Source: Natrarchaeobaculum sulfurireducens | Lineage (GTDB): Archaea > Halobacteriota > Halobacteria > Halobacteriales > Natrialbaceae | Length of the DNA: 64,000 bases | Assembly (NCBI RefSeq): GCF_003430825.1 | Contig: NZ_CP024047.1 | Span: 1,550,001 to 1,614,000 of the forward strand | Direction of reading: 5' to 3' | Shown: in pieces, positions 43,174 through 52,453 of the stretch | Numbering within the stretch: position 1 is the stretch's first letter | Layout of the letters: the number at the start of each line of letters is the position of its first letter | Position numbers and translations under genes: made by a program | Notes under the pieces: generated by a model | Databases searched by the model: none | What the model was told of the DNA's origin: nothing | Seen by the model: the letters and a program-made list of their open reading frames with translations, nothing else

Positions 43174-43299
43174 ACCCCCACGTTGGCCAGCGGCCGTATC
43201 AACGTTTCCCACCGGCCTCGATGTACACTACCGGCTGGCTGTCGTCAGTTCGAGCAATACCTGGAAACGAATACCATCCTCGAGCCCATACCCACGGCT

Positions 43300-43614
43300 G
43301 TGACCGACGAGCAACCGGCGACACTGAAAGACGTGATCGATGACCACGCCCTCAAGGACCGACTCGCACGGCTTTCCTACCATCTCGAAGCGACCGCCGA
43401 GCTACCGGTCGACCGGCAGGCGAGCCGCTGGCTCGGCGAAGCCGAAGCCGTCGCCCGCGATCTCGAGCGAAGCGACCTCGACCGGGAGACGGTCGCCCGG
43501 CGCGTCGCGAAGGTGCAGGACCTGCTCGACGAGGTCGACGAGACGGGCCACGCGGACGCCGACGAACACCTCGTGACGGCCAGGCGGGAGTGTGTCGACC
43601 TGCTCGAGTCCTGA
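43300..43614 (+). CDS. Helical haloarchaeal protein, unknown function
   Basis: A 104-residue, almost entirely helical, acidic protein from GTG 43300 (VTDEQPATLKDVIDDHALKD). Heptad-like stretches (EAEAVARDLERSDLD, VARRVAKVQDLLDEVDE) suggest a helical bundle; HADADEHLVTARRECVDLLES closes it. Codon use is good from this GTG onward, whereas the frame upstream overlaps the dehydrogenase gene antisense. Family known to me only as conserved haloarchaeal. Confidence 0.7.
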   Translation: MTDEQPATLKDVIDDHALKDRLARLSYHLEATAELPVDRQASRWLGEAEAVARDLERSDLDRETVARRVAKVQDLLDEVDETGHADADEHLVTARRECVDLLES

Positions 43615-43796
43615 GTGGACTGTCGGGATAGCCCTGATGGAGCGTCGTGATAGTTGTGAGTGGGCCGCCGGGATGGTCCCCGGCGGACTCGAGCGGAGTG
43701 GATCCATCGGAAACGCCGAAGTTTATGATAGTTCGTGACGCGATAGGGGACGATGACACGACGATCGAACCACGGGCGGTCAGGGAGGGTCGAGCC

Positions 43797-44804
43797 GTGA
43801 CGGGTGAACGTGACCTGTTGATCAGCCTCAACGACTACGAGCGACCCCAGGACGTCGCCGAGCGCGCCGTCGAAGCCGAGGAACTCGGCTTCGATCGACT
43901 TACTGTGGGCGAGACGACGGGCTGGAACATCGTTCCGCCGCTGACGCTCGCGGCCGACCGTACCGAAGAGCTCGGCATCTCGAACGACGTCGTCTCTCCG
44001 TTCGGGCGCTCACCGGCGATGCTCGCCCAGATGGCGCTCACCCTACAGGCGGCCGCCGACGGCCGCTTCCGGCTCGGGATCGGCCCAAGTTCGCCCGCCA
44101 TCACCGAACGCTGGCACGGCGCGGCGTTCGAGCGGCCACTACGGCGTACCCGCGAGACGATCGAGATCATCCGTGCGGTCTACGAAGACGGGACCCCGGC
44201 CTACGAGGGCGAGATCTTCGAGATCGCCGGGCTGAACTACGAACGCGGGCCGTCCGAGAACCCGCCGCCGATCGACGTGGCCACGCTCGGCCCGAAAGCC
44301 ACGGAGTTGGCCGGCCGGTTCGGCGACGGCTGGGCCCCCCAGCTGTTTACAAAATCCGGCCTCGAGAAGCGATTGGAGGACCTCGAGCGGGGAGCCGACC
44401 TCGGCGGGAAAACGGTCGACGACCTTCGGGTCGCCCCGATCGTCCGCGGGATGGCGAGCCATGACCGCGAGCGTGCCCGCGAGCGGACTCGGAGGACGAT
44501 CGCGTTCATGCTCGGCGCGTACGGTCCCTACTACGGGGATTCAGTTGCTGAACAGGGCTATCCCGACGTCGTCGAGGCGGTTCGTGAGGCCTGGGGCGAC
44601 CGGGACACCGACGCGATGGCGGCCGCACTCTCCGATGAGGTGCTCGACGACCTTGCACCCGCGGGGACGCCCGAGGAAGTCGCCACGTGGGTCGACGAGT
44701 ACGCCGCTATCGACGGCGTCGACGCCGTGCGCGTCGGCTTCGTCGACGGGATGAGCGAGGCAGAGAAGCGAGCGACCATGGAGGCAGCGGTCGGCCGCGT
44801 CTAA
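43797..44804 (+). CDS. F420-dependent LLM-class oxidoreductase (Mer-like)
   Basis: A 335-residue TIM-barrel enzyme of the luciferase-like monooxygenase superfamily, haloarchaeal F420 type, resembling methylene-tetrahydromethanopterin reductase. It opens RDLLISLNDYERPQDVAERAVEAEELGFDRL; GRFRLGIGPSSPAITERWHG and PPPIDVATLGPKATELAGRFGDGW are the cofactor and substrate loops. The native substrate is uncertain. GTG 43797 is chosen as the start, since residues before it are Arg/Asp-rich and uneven; a TTTATGATA element at 43720-43728 lies about 70 bp before it, so a leader is implied. Confidence 0.82.
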   Translation: MTGERDLLISLNDYERPQDVAERAVEAEELGFDRLTVGETTGWNIVPPLTLAADRTEELGISNDVVSPFGRSPAMLAQMALTLQAAADGRFRLGIGPSSPAITERWHGAAFERPLRRTRETIEIIRAVYEDGTPAYEGEIFEIAGLNYERGPSENPPPIDVATLGPKATELAGRFGDGWAPQLFTKSGLEKRLEDLERGADLGGKTVDDLRVAPIVRGMASHDRERARERTRRTIAFMLGAYGPYYGDSVAEQGYPDVVEAVREAWGDRDTDAMAAALSDEVLDDLAPAGTPEEVATWVDEYAAIDGVDAVRVGFVDGMSEAEKRATMEAAVGRV

Positions 44805-44988
44805 TCGGTCAGCCCGACTCCCAACCCGCTCGAACGCTGTCGACCACGGGAGTCCGATCGGTATGTGAATCGTCCCAGTTGTTACTATCATATGAACTCC
44901 CGTTGGATCGGGCAGCCTGTCGTGTGTCACCATCGGTGATCGTTTCACCAATCGAGCAGGTATCGATACTGCGGGCCAACGATCCGAC

Positions 44989-46197
44989 TCAGGCCTCGAA
45001 AAGTCGAGTCGTCTCGGACGGATCGGGGTTCCAGATGTAGCCTTCGATGGCAGAGACGGTGCCGTCGGTATCGTATACACCGCGGCCTCGTTCACGAACC
45101 TCGAGCACCCGTCCAGTGCGCGTCGTGATTCGGTACGTGATGTCGAACTCACGTCGATCTGTCAGTGCTGCTTGGACTGCGTCCCAGACCGCTGATGAAT
45201 CATCCTGGTGGATGATGTCGTCGCCAAGCGAGACCGTGCCGTCGACGAGGTCGTCCGAGTCGTATCCGGTGAGGTCGACTGCGCCATCGGTCGCAAACTG
45301 CACCGGCCACCCGTCGTCGTTGGCGACGCGATAGCCCATCCCCGGCAGATTGTTCAGGAATTCGTTTGCGTGATCGACGATCGTCGTCTGTCGGTCGGCG
45401 AGCCTCGCGGCGGCGTCCATCTCGGCTCCGATCTCCGTCGAAAAGTCGTGTATCTCCTCGACACGGTCGGCGAAGGCGTCGATCGCCTGTGCCTGCGTAT
45501 CGTTCGCATCGGCGATCTCTTCGGCCCCGTGTGCGCCGGTTTCGACCACGTCAACGACTTCTTCGATGGACTCACGCATCGAGTCGATGTCGTCGACGGC
45601 GTCTTCGAGTGACCTCCGCGTTCGCTTTGCGGCGTCGAGTCCATCGTTCGTACTCGAGTCCAGTTCGCTGATCGTCGTTGCGATCTCGTCTGCAGTCGTG
45701 CTCGTCTCCGCTGCGAGGGCTTTGACCTCGTCGGCGACAACGGAGAACCCGCGGCCGTGTTCGCCAGCGCGAGCCGCCTGAATGTTGGCGTTCAATGCGA
45801 GCAGATTCGTCTCGTCAGCCACTGCTGCGATGAGGTCGGTTGCCTCGCTGATCCGATCCATCCGGTCGTCGATTCGTTGGACGGCATCGACGAGGTCGTT
45901 CGCGTCTTCGACGGTCTGCTTGACCACCGCATCGGCTTGTTGACCAGCCTCGAAGCCGTCTTCCGCCACCGTATACGCCTCGTCGGCCGACTCGGCGACG
46001 CGCTCTGCTGTCGCGGCGATCTCCTCCATCGTCGCACCCACCTCATCGATACGCGCTTGCGCGTCGGCAGTCCGTTCGGCCTGCTCGGTGGTCGCCTCGA
46101 GCGTTTCCGAGATATGCGACGCGATTCGTTCTGTGTGGCTCACCAGTTGCGTCAGTTCGTCCGCTGAAGTCACACTAGAGGGGAACGTCCCAGACAC
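44989..46197 (-). CDS. Soluble taxis transducer with C-terminal PAS domain
   Basis: A 402-residue cytoplasmic methyl-accepting transducer. Residues about 20-265 are a long coiled coil with the CheA/CheW-contacting hairpin [18 protein letters not shown] and [15 protein letters not shown] (129-163). Residues about 283-391 are a PAS domain ([45 protein letters not shown]). There is no membrane span or HAMP. This order, signalling first and sensor last, is the reverse of most transducers. It begins with GTG 46197. No che genes are near; the PAS ligand (heme, FAD or other) is unknown. Confidence 0.88.
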   Translation of the reverse strand: MSGTFPSSVTSADELTQLVSHTERIASHISETLEATTEQAERTADAQARIDEVGATMEEIAATAERVAESADEAYTVAEDGFEAGQQADAVVKQTVEDANDLVDAVQRIDDRMDRISEATDLIAAVADETNLLALNANIQAARAGEHGRGFSVVADEVKALAAETSTTADEIATTISELDSSTNDGLDAAKRTRRSLEDAVDDIDSMRESIEEVVDVVETGAHGAEEIADANDTQAQAIDAFADRVEEIHDFSTEIGAEMDAAARLADRQTTIVDHANEFLNNLPGMGYRVANDDGWPVQFATDGAVDLTGYDSDDLVDGTVSLGDDIIHQDDSSAVWDAVQAALTDRREFDITYRITTRTGRVLEVRERGRGVYDTDGTVSAIEGYIWNPDPSETTRLFEA

Positions 46198-46296
46198 ATC
46201 TTTCTATCGACTATTCTCCCGTCTTAGGGCTCGAGCGGGCTGAAAAATGCCATTTCGTGACCGTTCGCTGTTACCGAAACGACGGTGGGTCGGTGA

Positions 46297-47418
46297 TTAC
46301 TGTGCGGCTCGAGTGGCTGCGTCGATCCGCTCGAGCGCCTCCTTCAGGTCCTCCGTTCCGGTCGCATAGGAGAGGCGGGCGTAGCCTGCACCGTTGGCAC
46401 CGAACGCGTCGCCGGGAACGACGACGACGTCACGCTCGAGGACCGCCTCACACCAGCCATCGGGGACCTTCGGCATGACGTAGAACGCACCCTCCGGTGT
46501 CGGCACCTCGAGTCCGGCGTCCTCGAGGCCGTCGAGGACGAGATCACGGCGTCGTTCGAAGGCGGCGACCATCTCCTCGACTGGTTCCTGTGGGCCGGTC
46601 AGAGCAGCCTCGGCGGCGTACTGAGCCGGCGCGGAGGCACACGCCTGTCCGTACTGGTGGACCCGGAGCATGCGCTCGATTCGTCGATTCGAGCCGACGA
46701 CCCAGCCGAGACGCCAGCCGGTCATCGAGTAGGTCTTCGAGCAGGCGCTGACGACGACGACGTTGTCGGTCTCGGCGAACTCGAGCGGCGAGCGGTGGTC
46801 GCCTTCGAAGACGATCCGTTCGTAGACTTCGTCGGAGAGACAGAGCACGTCGTGTTCGTCGGCGATTCTGGCGAACTCACGCATATCGGCTTCGCTCTGG
46901 ACGGCTCCCGTCGGGTTTGCGGGGCTGTTGACGACGAAGACGGCGGTGTCGTCGGTGATCGCCTCCTCGACGGTCGCGGGGTCGAGGGTGAGGTCGTCAC
47001 GCAGCGGAACCGGTTTCGGCGTCCCGTCTGCGATCTTCGTTAGCGCGTCGTAGGAGACGAAGCCAGGATCGGGGAAGATGACTTCCTGACCGGGGTCGAC
47101 GTGGGCCTGGAGCACCAGGTGGAGGGCCTCACTCCCTCCCGAGGTGGCGATAACGTCCTCGGGGTCGACCTCGAGGCCGTATTCGCGGTCGTATGTCGCC
47201 GAAATCGCTTCACGGAGCGATCTGGTCCCCTTGTTCGAGGTGTAGGCGTCGGTGAGGTCGCTCTCGATCGCCTCGATGGCCCCACGGCGGGCATGGGCGG
47301 GTGTCGGAAAGTCCGGTTGGCCGATACCGAGATTGATCGCGTCCTCGCCGGCAGCTTCGAACACTTCGCGGATGCCGCTGATCGACACCTGCTCGACGCG
47401 ACGTGCAAACTCCGTCAT
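46297..47418 (-). CDS. PLP-dependent aminotransferase, class I/II (aspartate-type)
   Basis: A 373-residue enzyme. The Schiff-base lysine is in VSACSKTYSMTGWRLGW, the cofactor-binding NSPANPTG and the aspartate in LSDEVYERIVF are present, and the substrate-binding Arg lies near the end (YARLSYATG). The first residues MTEFARRVEQVSISGIREVF and NLGIGQPDFPTP are typical of archaeal aspartate/broad-specificity aminotransferases. Exact amino donor unknown. ATG 47418 is the conserved start; in-frame residues upstream overlap the divergent lipoprotein promoter. Confidence 0.9.
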   Translation of the reverse strand: MTEFARRVEQVSISGIREVFEAAGEDAINLGIGQPDFPTPAHARRGAIEAIESDLTDAYTSNKGTRSLREAISATYDREYGLEVDPEDVIATSGGSEALHLVLQAHVDPGQEVIFPDPGFVSYDALTKIADGTPKPVPLRDDLTLDPATVEEAITDDTAVFVVNSPANPTGAVQSEADMREFARIADEHDVLCLSDEVYERIVFEGDHRSPLEFAETDNVVVVSACSKTYSMTGWRLGWVVGSNRRIERMLRVHQYGQACASAPAQYAAEAALTGPQEPVEEMVAAFERRRDLVLDGLEDAGLEVPTPEGAFYVMPKVPDGWCEAVLERDVVVVPGDAFGANGAGYARLSYATGTEDLKEALERIDAATRAAQ

Positions 47419-47521
47419 GTCAGTACCGGGGGCGTCGAGCCCGATAACTCTTGGTGGTCCGCTCGGCCACTGTGACTGCGTCGGCGCCGTCGTGTCTCCA
47501 CGGGAGACTGTGGCCAAAACG

Positions 47522-47529
47522 CATATGTA
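47522..47529 (+). promoter_or_regulatory. TATA-like element of the lipoprotein gene at 47553
   Basis: CATATGTA lies 24-31 bp before ATG 47553, leaderless spacing. Confidence 0.45.
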
Positions 47530-47552
47530 CTTCCTATCGCTCGTTTCCGGTG

Positions 47553-48416
47553 ATGCCATCCTCTCGACGATCCGTTCTCGCTGCAGGCGCCACGGGCGCA
47601 CTCACGCTCACGGCCGGCTGTTTCGAGTTCGTCACCGGCGACGGCCCCCTGGAGTTCGAGGCTGCACGTATCGGCCCCACCGAGGCCGCACTCGAAGAAA
47701 CCGGCTACGAACTCGCGGACGTCGAGGAAGAGCGGTTCGAAGAGACCGTCGAGTTCGGCGTCGAACGAGAGATCCACGCCTCGTTCTGGTATGCGACGTA
47801 CACCAAATCGCCGACTCCAGATGACGAAGGGGCTGAGGAACTCCTCGAGGGCGACGAACCAGCACCCGAAGAGACAGGCGAGGAAGACGAAGCCGACGAC
47901 GAAGCACTCCTCGACGAGCATGGAGACGAGCTTCCCAGCGACGAGACGGAAGCCGACACCACTGACGACGACGGGGCTGCACTCGGCGAACTCGACGGCG
48001 CATCCATGGACGACGCGATGCCTTTCGACTCCGGGGACCTCGGAGAGCACACCTTCGTGGCCGTCTCGACCCCCGGAATCGAAGTGGCCGGCCGATCGCT
48101 CAATCCTCTGGAGGGGTTAGCCGCCGACGAACTCCTAGAAGAGTTACTCGACCAGTCGGATCAGGACGTAGAGGACGTCAGCCACGAGGAGTCGGTCACG
48201 CTCGAGATTCTCGGCGAGGACCGTGACGTCGACCGGTTTACCGGGCATGCAGGGCCCAATGGCGAAAGCCCGCCGATCAGCTTCACCGTCACGTCGTTCG
48301 GCCACGCGGACGATTTCATCGTCTTACTCGGTGCCCACCCCGAGGCATTCGAGGCGGAAACCGAACACGTAGAGACGCTGATGACGTCCGTCGAACACCC
48401 GCTCGAGGAGTCGTAG
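47553..48416 (+). CDS. Tat lipoprotein, DUF6517-like
   Basis: A 287-residue lipoprotein: SSRRSVLAAGATGALTLTAGC gives a twin-arginine leader and lipobox cysteine near residue 24. Mature N-terminus (FEAARIGPTEAALEETGYEL) leads into a strand-rich half and then an acidic low-complexity insert of about 80 residues (105-185), before HTFVAVSTPGIEVAGRSLNPL and a beta-rich end. From memory this resembles haloarchaeal DUF6517 surface proteins; function unknown. The acidic insert is probably a surface spacer. Confidence 0.8.
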   Translation: MPSSRRSVLAAGATGALTLTAGCFEFVTGDGPLEFEAARIGPTEAALEETGYELADVEEERFEETVEFGVEREIHASFWYATYTKSPTPDDEGAEELLEGDEPAPEETGEEDEADDEALLDEHGDELPSDETEADTTDDDGAALGELDGASMDDAMPFDSGDLGEHTFVAVSTPGIEVAGRSLNPLEGLAADELLEELLDQSDQDVEDVSHEESVTLEILGEDRDVDRFTGHAGPNGESPPISFTVTSFGHADDFIVLLGAHPEAFEAETEHVETLMTSVEHPLEES

Positions 48417-48515
48417 CTATCGACCGATTTGTGTGAGAAAACGGATCTGGCGCGGTCGTCGGGCGACCAGACGCCGGTTATCGACTGACTCGGCACCGAC
48501 CGACTCGGTCGTCGC

Positions 48516-48749
48516 TCAGCCTTCAGCTTCGACGATGCGGGTGGTTCCGTTGTTCGGGTCGATATGGACCCGCCATGACGATTCCGCACAGGTCGCGGGG
48601 ACGATCCACGTCGCCCGCGTTCGGTGGGGCATCGATGTGACGACTGAGTCGCAGCCAGCAGCGTCGAGTGCGTCGTAGGCCGCGACGGCGGCTTCCTCTT
48701 TTGTCGCGATACGATCTCGGGTCGGGGTCGTGGTGAGTCGGTCGGACAT
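48516..48749 (-). CDS. Small haloarchaeal protein of 77 residues
   Basis: MSDRLTTTPTRDRIATKEEA opens a helical N-terminal half (residues 10-35) followed by two or three strands (ATWIVPATCAESSWRVHID, TTRIVEAEG). The two-layer helix-strand pattern and length fit small haloarchaeal proteins seen near ETF loci, but I cannot name the family. ATG 48749 is chosen because 13 residues upstream are atypical. It is the gene immediately downstream of fixX on the same strand but with a 93 bp gap. Confidence 0.65.
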   Translation of the reverse strand: MSDRLTTTPTRDRIATKEEAAVAAYDALDAAGCDSVVTSMPHRTRATWIVPATCAESSWRVHIDPNNGTTRIVEAEG

Positions 48750-48842
48750 TGGTCTGGCTCCACATTCGTGTTTGTTTTTCTCACCCATGAAACGGGTCGT
48801 CCGTTCCCGGCGGTTGAGAACGACTGCGACGAGTGCAGGTCG

Positions 48843-49154
48843 TTACCCGTGTTTGAACGTTACTCCAGCACCCGTCTCGGGGTACGTCCAGACGACGTTG
48901 TCGTGCGAGCAGGCGTACCGACAGCTCGAGCACTCGAGGCAGTTCTCGTAGGCGATGTGCGGGACGCCTTCTTCGCTCTCACGCCAGACGTTGGCCGGAC
49001 AGACCCGGACGCAGTCGTAGCTATCACACTGCATACATATGTCAGACACCTTCACGTCGAGGTGTGAGTCGCCGGGGTCGTTGTACTTGACAGTGTAGAG
49101 GCGATCCTCCATCGAGTCGTTGTCGACCTGTGGGGTCTTGGGTTGAGCACTCAT
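48843..49154 (-). CDS. fixX: FixX-type ferredoxin-like protein
   Basis: A 103-residue iron-sulfur protein that works with FixC to move electrons from ETF to the quinone pool. Two cysteine groups are visible, ICMQCDSYDCVRVCPANVW and NCLECSSCRYACSHDNVVW, followed by the FixX-type end TYPETGAGVTF. It is the last gene of etfB-etfA-fixC-fixX; its ATG lies one base after the fixC stop. The equivalent domain of the second system is fused to its FixC (60256-61953). Confidence 0.93.
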   Translation of the reverse strand: MSAQPKTPQVDNDSMEDRLYTVKYNDPGDSHLDVKVSDICMQCDSYDCVRVCPANVWRESEEGVPHIAYENCLECSSCRYACSHDNVVWTYPETGAGVTFKHG

Positions 49155-49155
49155 C

Positions 49156-50511
49156 TCAGGTCACCACCTTTCGGTACCGCAGCGCCAGTTTCGCCGCACC
49201 GGTCCAGCCACCGACGGCGTCGAGAACCGCTCGCTTGGCGTTCTCGGCGTGGGCCTCCTTCGGCGTTCGATCCATCCGGAAGTACTCCGTACCGGCGTCG
49301 GCGAACGCCCGCGGGAGGTCCTCGAACAGCAGGTCGCGGTCGGCTTCGACGGCGTCCATCATCCAGGCGTAGCGTTCTAAGTTCTGGACGACGAACGATC
49401 GCTCGAGTGCGTCGGGGTATGCCTGCAGTGCATCCGCACCGACGCGGCCCTGATCGGCCGCCCGTGCGATCGCGTTGCCGGCGTGGTAGCCGCTCTCGAC
49501 GGCCATGTTCGTCCCCTCGAGATGAACGCCGTTGTTGAGCACCAGTCCGGCCGCGTCGCCGACGATGGCCGCGCCGTCGTGGACGAGGTCGGGGATGCTC
49601 TCGGCACCACCCTCGGGGATTGTCTTTGCGCTGTACTCGACGGTCCGAGCGTCGCGTACGAGCGGCGCGACCGCCGGGTGAGACTTGAACGCGTTCAGCG
49701 TCTCTTCGGGCGATTGGTCGGCCGCGACGGCGTCTTCGATCCGGTAGGCGACGCCAACGCTGATCGTGTCGTCGTTCGTGTAGATGAACCCGCCGCCGAA
49801 GGCGTCGCCGACGGCTCCCTCGCCGAAGTAGTGATAGGAGACGCCCGCGTCGTCGGTCAGCCGGAACCGATCTTCGATGACCGCATCACGCTGTGGGAAC
49901 TCGAGCACCTCTTTGACGCCGACTGCGACGTTCTCGCGGTTCTCGGTCGCTTTGAGGTCCGCACTCTCGCTGACCAGCGAGTTGCCACCCTCGGCGAGGA
50001 CGACGTACGGCGCGCGGATCGTCCCGTCGGGACGGTCGGTCTCGACGCCGACGATCCGGCCGTTCTCCCTGACGAGTCCGGTGACGGTCGTCGAGGTCAC
50101 GAGCGTCGTCCCCTCTTCGACGGCCTGTTCGGCGAACCACTCGTCGAACTCCCCGCGCAAGACGGTGTAGGAGTCGTTGTGTGGCTCTTCGTGCCACTCA
50201 CCAGGGCTAATCGAGACGGCAGTCTCGTCGCTCTTGCTCAGCATGCCGAACCGGCGTTCGGCGACGTAGCGCTCGAGTGGCGCGCCGTCGAAGTCGGTCA
50301 GTTCACGGATCGTCGGCGTATAGCACACCCCACCGAAGACGTTCTTGGCTCCGGGTGAGGAGCCGCGTTCGATCATCAGTACCTCGAGTCCACGGTTGGC
50401 CATCGTCAGCGCGGCTGCACTACCTGCCAGTCCCGCACCGACGACGATCGCGTCGAACTCGTCGTCGTAGTTCGGCTCGGCGACAGCGTCGCCGTCGAGT
50501 TGCGGTGTCAT
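49156..50511 (-). CDS. fixC: FixC-type ETF:quinone oxidoreductase
   Basis: A 451-residue flavoprotein. The Rossmann motif VVGAGLAGSAAALTMANRGL and MIERGSSPGAKNVFGG bind FAD; FIYTNDDTISVGVAYR and DGAAIVGDAAGLVLNNGVH are typical of FixC/ETF-QO. It takes electrons from EtfAB and passes them, with FixX, to menaquinone. It is coupled to etfA (ATGA overlap at 50508-50511). In the bifurcating EtfABCX systems of some prokaryotes NADH electrons are split between quinone and ferredoxin; whether that applies here is unknown. Confidence 0.93.
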   Translation of the reverse strand: MTPQLDGDAVAEPNYDDEFDAIVVGAGLAGSAAALTMANRGLEVLMIERGSSPGAKNVFGGVCYTPTIRELTDFDGAPLERYVAERRFGMLSKSDETAVSISPGEWHEEPHNDSYTVLRGEFDEWFAEQAVEEGTTLVTSTTVTGLVRENGRIVGVETDRPDGTIRAPYVVLAEGGNSLVSESADLKATENRENVAVGVKEVLEFPQRDAVIEDRFRLTDDAGVSYHYFGEGAVGDAFGGGFIYTNDDTISVGVAYRIEDAVAADQSPEETLNAFKSHPAVAPLVRDARTVEYSAKTIPEGGAESIPDLVHDGAAIVGDAAGLVLNNGVHLEGTNMAVESGYHAGNAIARAADQGRVGADALQAYPDALERSFVVQNLERYAWMMDAVEADRDLLFEDLPRAFADAGTEYFRMDRTPKEAHAENAKRAVLDAVGGWTGAAKLALRYRKVVT

Positions 50512-51533
50512 TGTACCACCTCCTGAAGGTCGCCCTCGAGCCGGTCGGCGAGGTCGGGACAGACCTCGAAGAGGTCGCCCACGATGCCGTAGTCGGCGTG
50601 CTCGAAGATCGGTGCGTTCGGATCGTTGTTGATCGCGATGACAGTGCCACTCTTGTTCATCCCCTCGAGGTGCTGGATCGCGCCGCTGATCCCGACGGCG
50701 ACGTAAAGGTCCGGCCGGACGGTCTTGCCCGTCTGGCCGACCTGTCGTGCGCCATCGATCCAGCCCTCGTCGACCGCTGCACGGCTCGCTGCGAGTTCGG
50801 CGTCGAGCGCCTCGGCGAGTTCGCGGGCCGGCTCGAGGTCGCCTTCGACCCCGTGACCGACGGCGACGATTCGCTCGGCCTCGGTGATGTCTGCAGTGTC
50901 ACCGACCTCGCGCTCGAGTACCTCGCTGATACAGTCGGCTTCCTCGACGACGACGTCGGCCTCGACGATCTCGCCGTCGGCCTCGTCGGTCGGCTCGGCC
51001 GCCTCGAAGACGCCGGGCCTGATCGTCGCCATCTGCGGCCGGTGTTCCTCACAGAGGATCGTCGCGAGGACGTCGCCGCCGAACGCCGGACGACGGGCCT
51101 GCAAGAGGCCGTCGTCGTCGACGTCGATCTCGGTTACGTCGGCGGTCAGTCCGGCGTGGGCCGGCACCGCAACGCGACCGGCGAAGTCGCGGCCGGTGTG
51201 GGTGCCGCCGATCAGGGCGATCGAGGGTTTGTACGCTTCGACCATCGCCCGGAACTGTTCGCCGTACGGGTCGGCCCGGTAGGGTTCGAAGACCGGATCG
51301 TCGGCGACCAGCACGCGGTCTGCCCCGCGAGCCAGCGCCTCCTCGGCGATCTCGTCGACGTCCTCGCCGATCACCAGCGCGACCAGCTCGTCGCCAAGCT
51401 TCTCGGCAAGTGTTCGACCCTCCTCTAGCAGTTCCCAGGAGACGGGCATCACCTCGCCTGCGTGTTCTTCGATGAATACCCAGACGTCGTCGTACTCGTC
51501 GACGTCGATCCCGGACCCGTTATCGTCGCTCAT
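50508..51533 (-). CDS. etfA: Electron transfer flavoprotein alpha subunit
   Basis: A 341-residue EtfA/FixB of normal length. The C-terminal FAD domain shows RQVGQTGKTVRPDLYVAVGI, SGAIQHLEGMNKSGTVIAIN and NDPNAPIFEHADYGIVGDL. The N-terminal 15 residues are polar (MSDDNGSGIDVDEYDDVWV). It forms a dimer with EtfB and carries FAD. Start ATG 51533 overlaps the etfB stop by 4 bp. Confidence 0.95.
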   Translation of the reverse strand: MSDDNGSGIDVDEYDDVWVFIEEHAGEVMPVSWELLEEGRTLAEKLGDELVALVIGEDVDEIAEEALARGADRVLVADDPVFEPYRADPYGEQFRAMVEAYKPSIALIGGTHTGRDFAGRVAVPAHAGLTADVTEIDVDDDGLLQARRPAFGGDVLATILCEEHRPQMATIRPGVFEAAEPTDEADGEIVEADVVVEEADCISEVLEREVGDTADITEAERIVAVGHGVEGDLEPARELAEALDAELAASRAAVDEGWIDGARQVGQTGKTVRPDLYVAVGISGAIQHLEGMNKSGTVIAINNDPNAPIFEHADYGIVGDLFEVCPDLADRLEGDLQEVVQ

Positions 51534-52306
51534 GCGTTCACCTCCGTCAGTACCTCGGCGAGATCGTCGATGTCGTCGACCACCTCGCCTCTGCGGTCGA
51601 CCGGATCGACCGTCTCCATCCCGCCGACGGACGTCGGCGAGACGTCGAGTCCGACCTCCTCTTTGATCTCGAGGTCCTCGGCCGTCCACTGGGTCGGCTC
51701 GAAGTCGTTCTCCGCGTAGATCTTTCGGTGTAAGCCGGCAGGCCGCGTATCGAACTCGCCGTAGGCCACCGCGACCACGACCGGCAGGTCGGCCGCGACG
51801 AGTTCGTGACCGCCCTCGACGTCGCGTCTGGCGGCGAGTCTGTCCTCCTCGGGCCGAGCGTCGACGCCTTCGACGTAGGTGAGTTGCGCCCAGCCGTTGT
51901 GGGCTGCGATCCCCGGCGGAACCTGCCCCGTCGAGGAGTCGGTCGTCTCTTCGCCACAGACAACCACGTCAGCCTCGAGCGCCTCGGCCGTCCGCGCGAG
52001 CGTCAGACTCGTCGGCCAGGTGTCGCTGCCGGCGAACGCGCGGTCGGTGACCAAGACGGCGTCGTCACAGCCCATCGCGACCGCTTGCTCGAGCACGGTT
52101 TTGGCGTTCGGCGGCCCCATCGTGACCGCGATCACCTCGCCACCGACCTGGTCCCGGATGGTCAACGCGGCCTCCAGGGCGTCCCGGTCGGGCGGGTTCA
52201 TCACCGCCGGCGCGCTCGCACGGTCGAGCCGACCGGTGTCGGGGTCGATGCCGACTTCGTCGTCGTCGGGTACCTGTTTGACCCCGACGGCAATCGTCCA
52301 TGACAT
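51530..52306 (-). CDS. etfB: Electron transfer flavoprotein beta subunit
   Basis: A 258-residue EtfB/FixA, first gene of the operon. It opens MSWTIAVGVKQVPDDDEVGID; ADVVVCGEETTDSSTGQVPPGIA is the EtfB signature. It holds the nucleotide (AMP, or FAD in bifurcating types) and the dehydrogenase-docking loop. The ATG at 52306 is preceded by an about 67-nt leader from the TATA box at 52394-52404, with a palindrome at the predicted transcription start. Confidence 0.95.
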   Translation of the reverse strand: MSWTIAVGVKQVPDDDEVGIDPDTGRLDRASAPAVMNPPDRDALEAALTIRDQVGGEVIAVTMGPPNAKTVLEQAVAMGCDDAVLVTDRAFAGSDTWPTSLTLARTAEALEADVVVCGEETTDSSTGQVPPGIAAHNGWAQLTYVEGVDARPEEDRLAARRDVEGGHELVAADLPVVVAVAYGEFDTRPAGLHRKIYAENDFEPTQWTAEDLEIKEEVGLDVSPTSVGGMETVDPVDRRGEVVDDIDDLAEVLTEVNA

Positions 52307-52356
52307 GTAATCACCACGGCTGGAGATAGTACGGCCAAGAAGTGATCAATCGTGAC

Positions 52357-52377
52357 TGTTCCTGTTCCGTGGGAACA
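52357..52377 (-). promoter_or_regulatory. Candidate operator at the etfB transcription start
   Basis: On the plus strand TGTTCC-TGTTCC-GTG-GGAACA: positions 52363-52377 form a perfect 6-3-6 palindrome and 52357-52362 repeat the left half-site. It sits about 20-30 bp downstream of the TATA box (52394-52404), at the predicted start of transcription, where bound protein would block initiation. Confidence 0.55.
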
Positions 52378-52393
52378 ACATCCACGTGTTAAG

Positions 52394-52404
52394 CCAAATA
52401 TAAC
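52394..52404 (-). promoter_or_regulatory. TATA box of the etfBA-fixCX operon
   Basis: Minus-strand GTTATATTTGG; a second AT-rich element (TTAATATAC) follows at 52408-52416. The predicted start near 52374 gives a leader of about 67 nt. Confidence 0.6.
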
Positions 52405-52453
52405 GTATGTATATTAACGTCCGACGTTCGACGGGAAATCAACCACCAGCCGA

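Noticed and set aside
44860-44895. Third copy of the dispersed repeat
   Set aside because: Only CAGTTGTTACTAT (13 bases) is shared; the rest does not align, so it may be chance.
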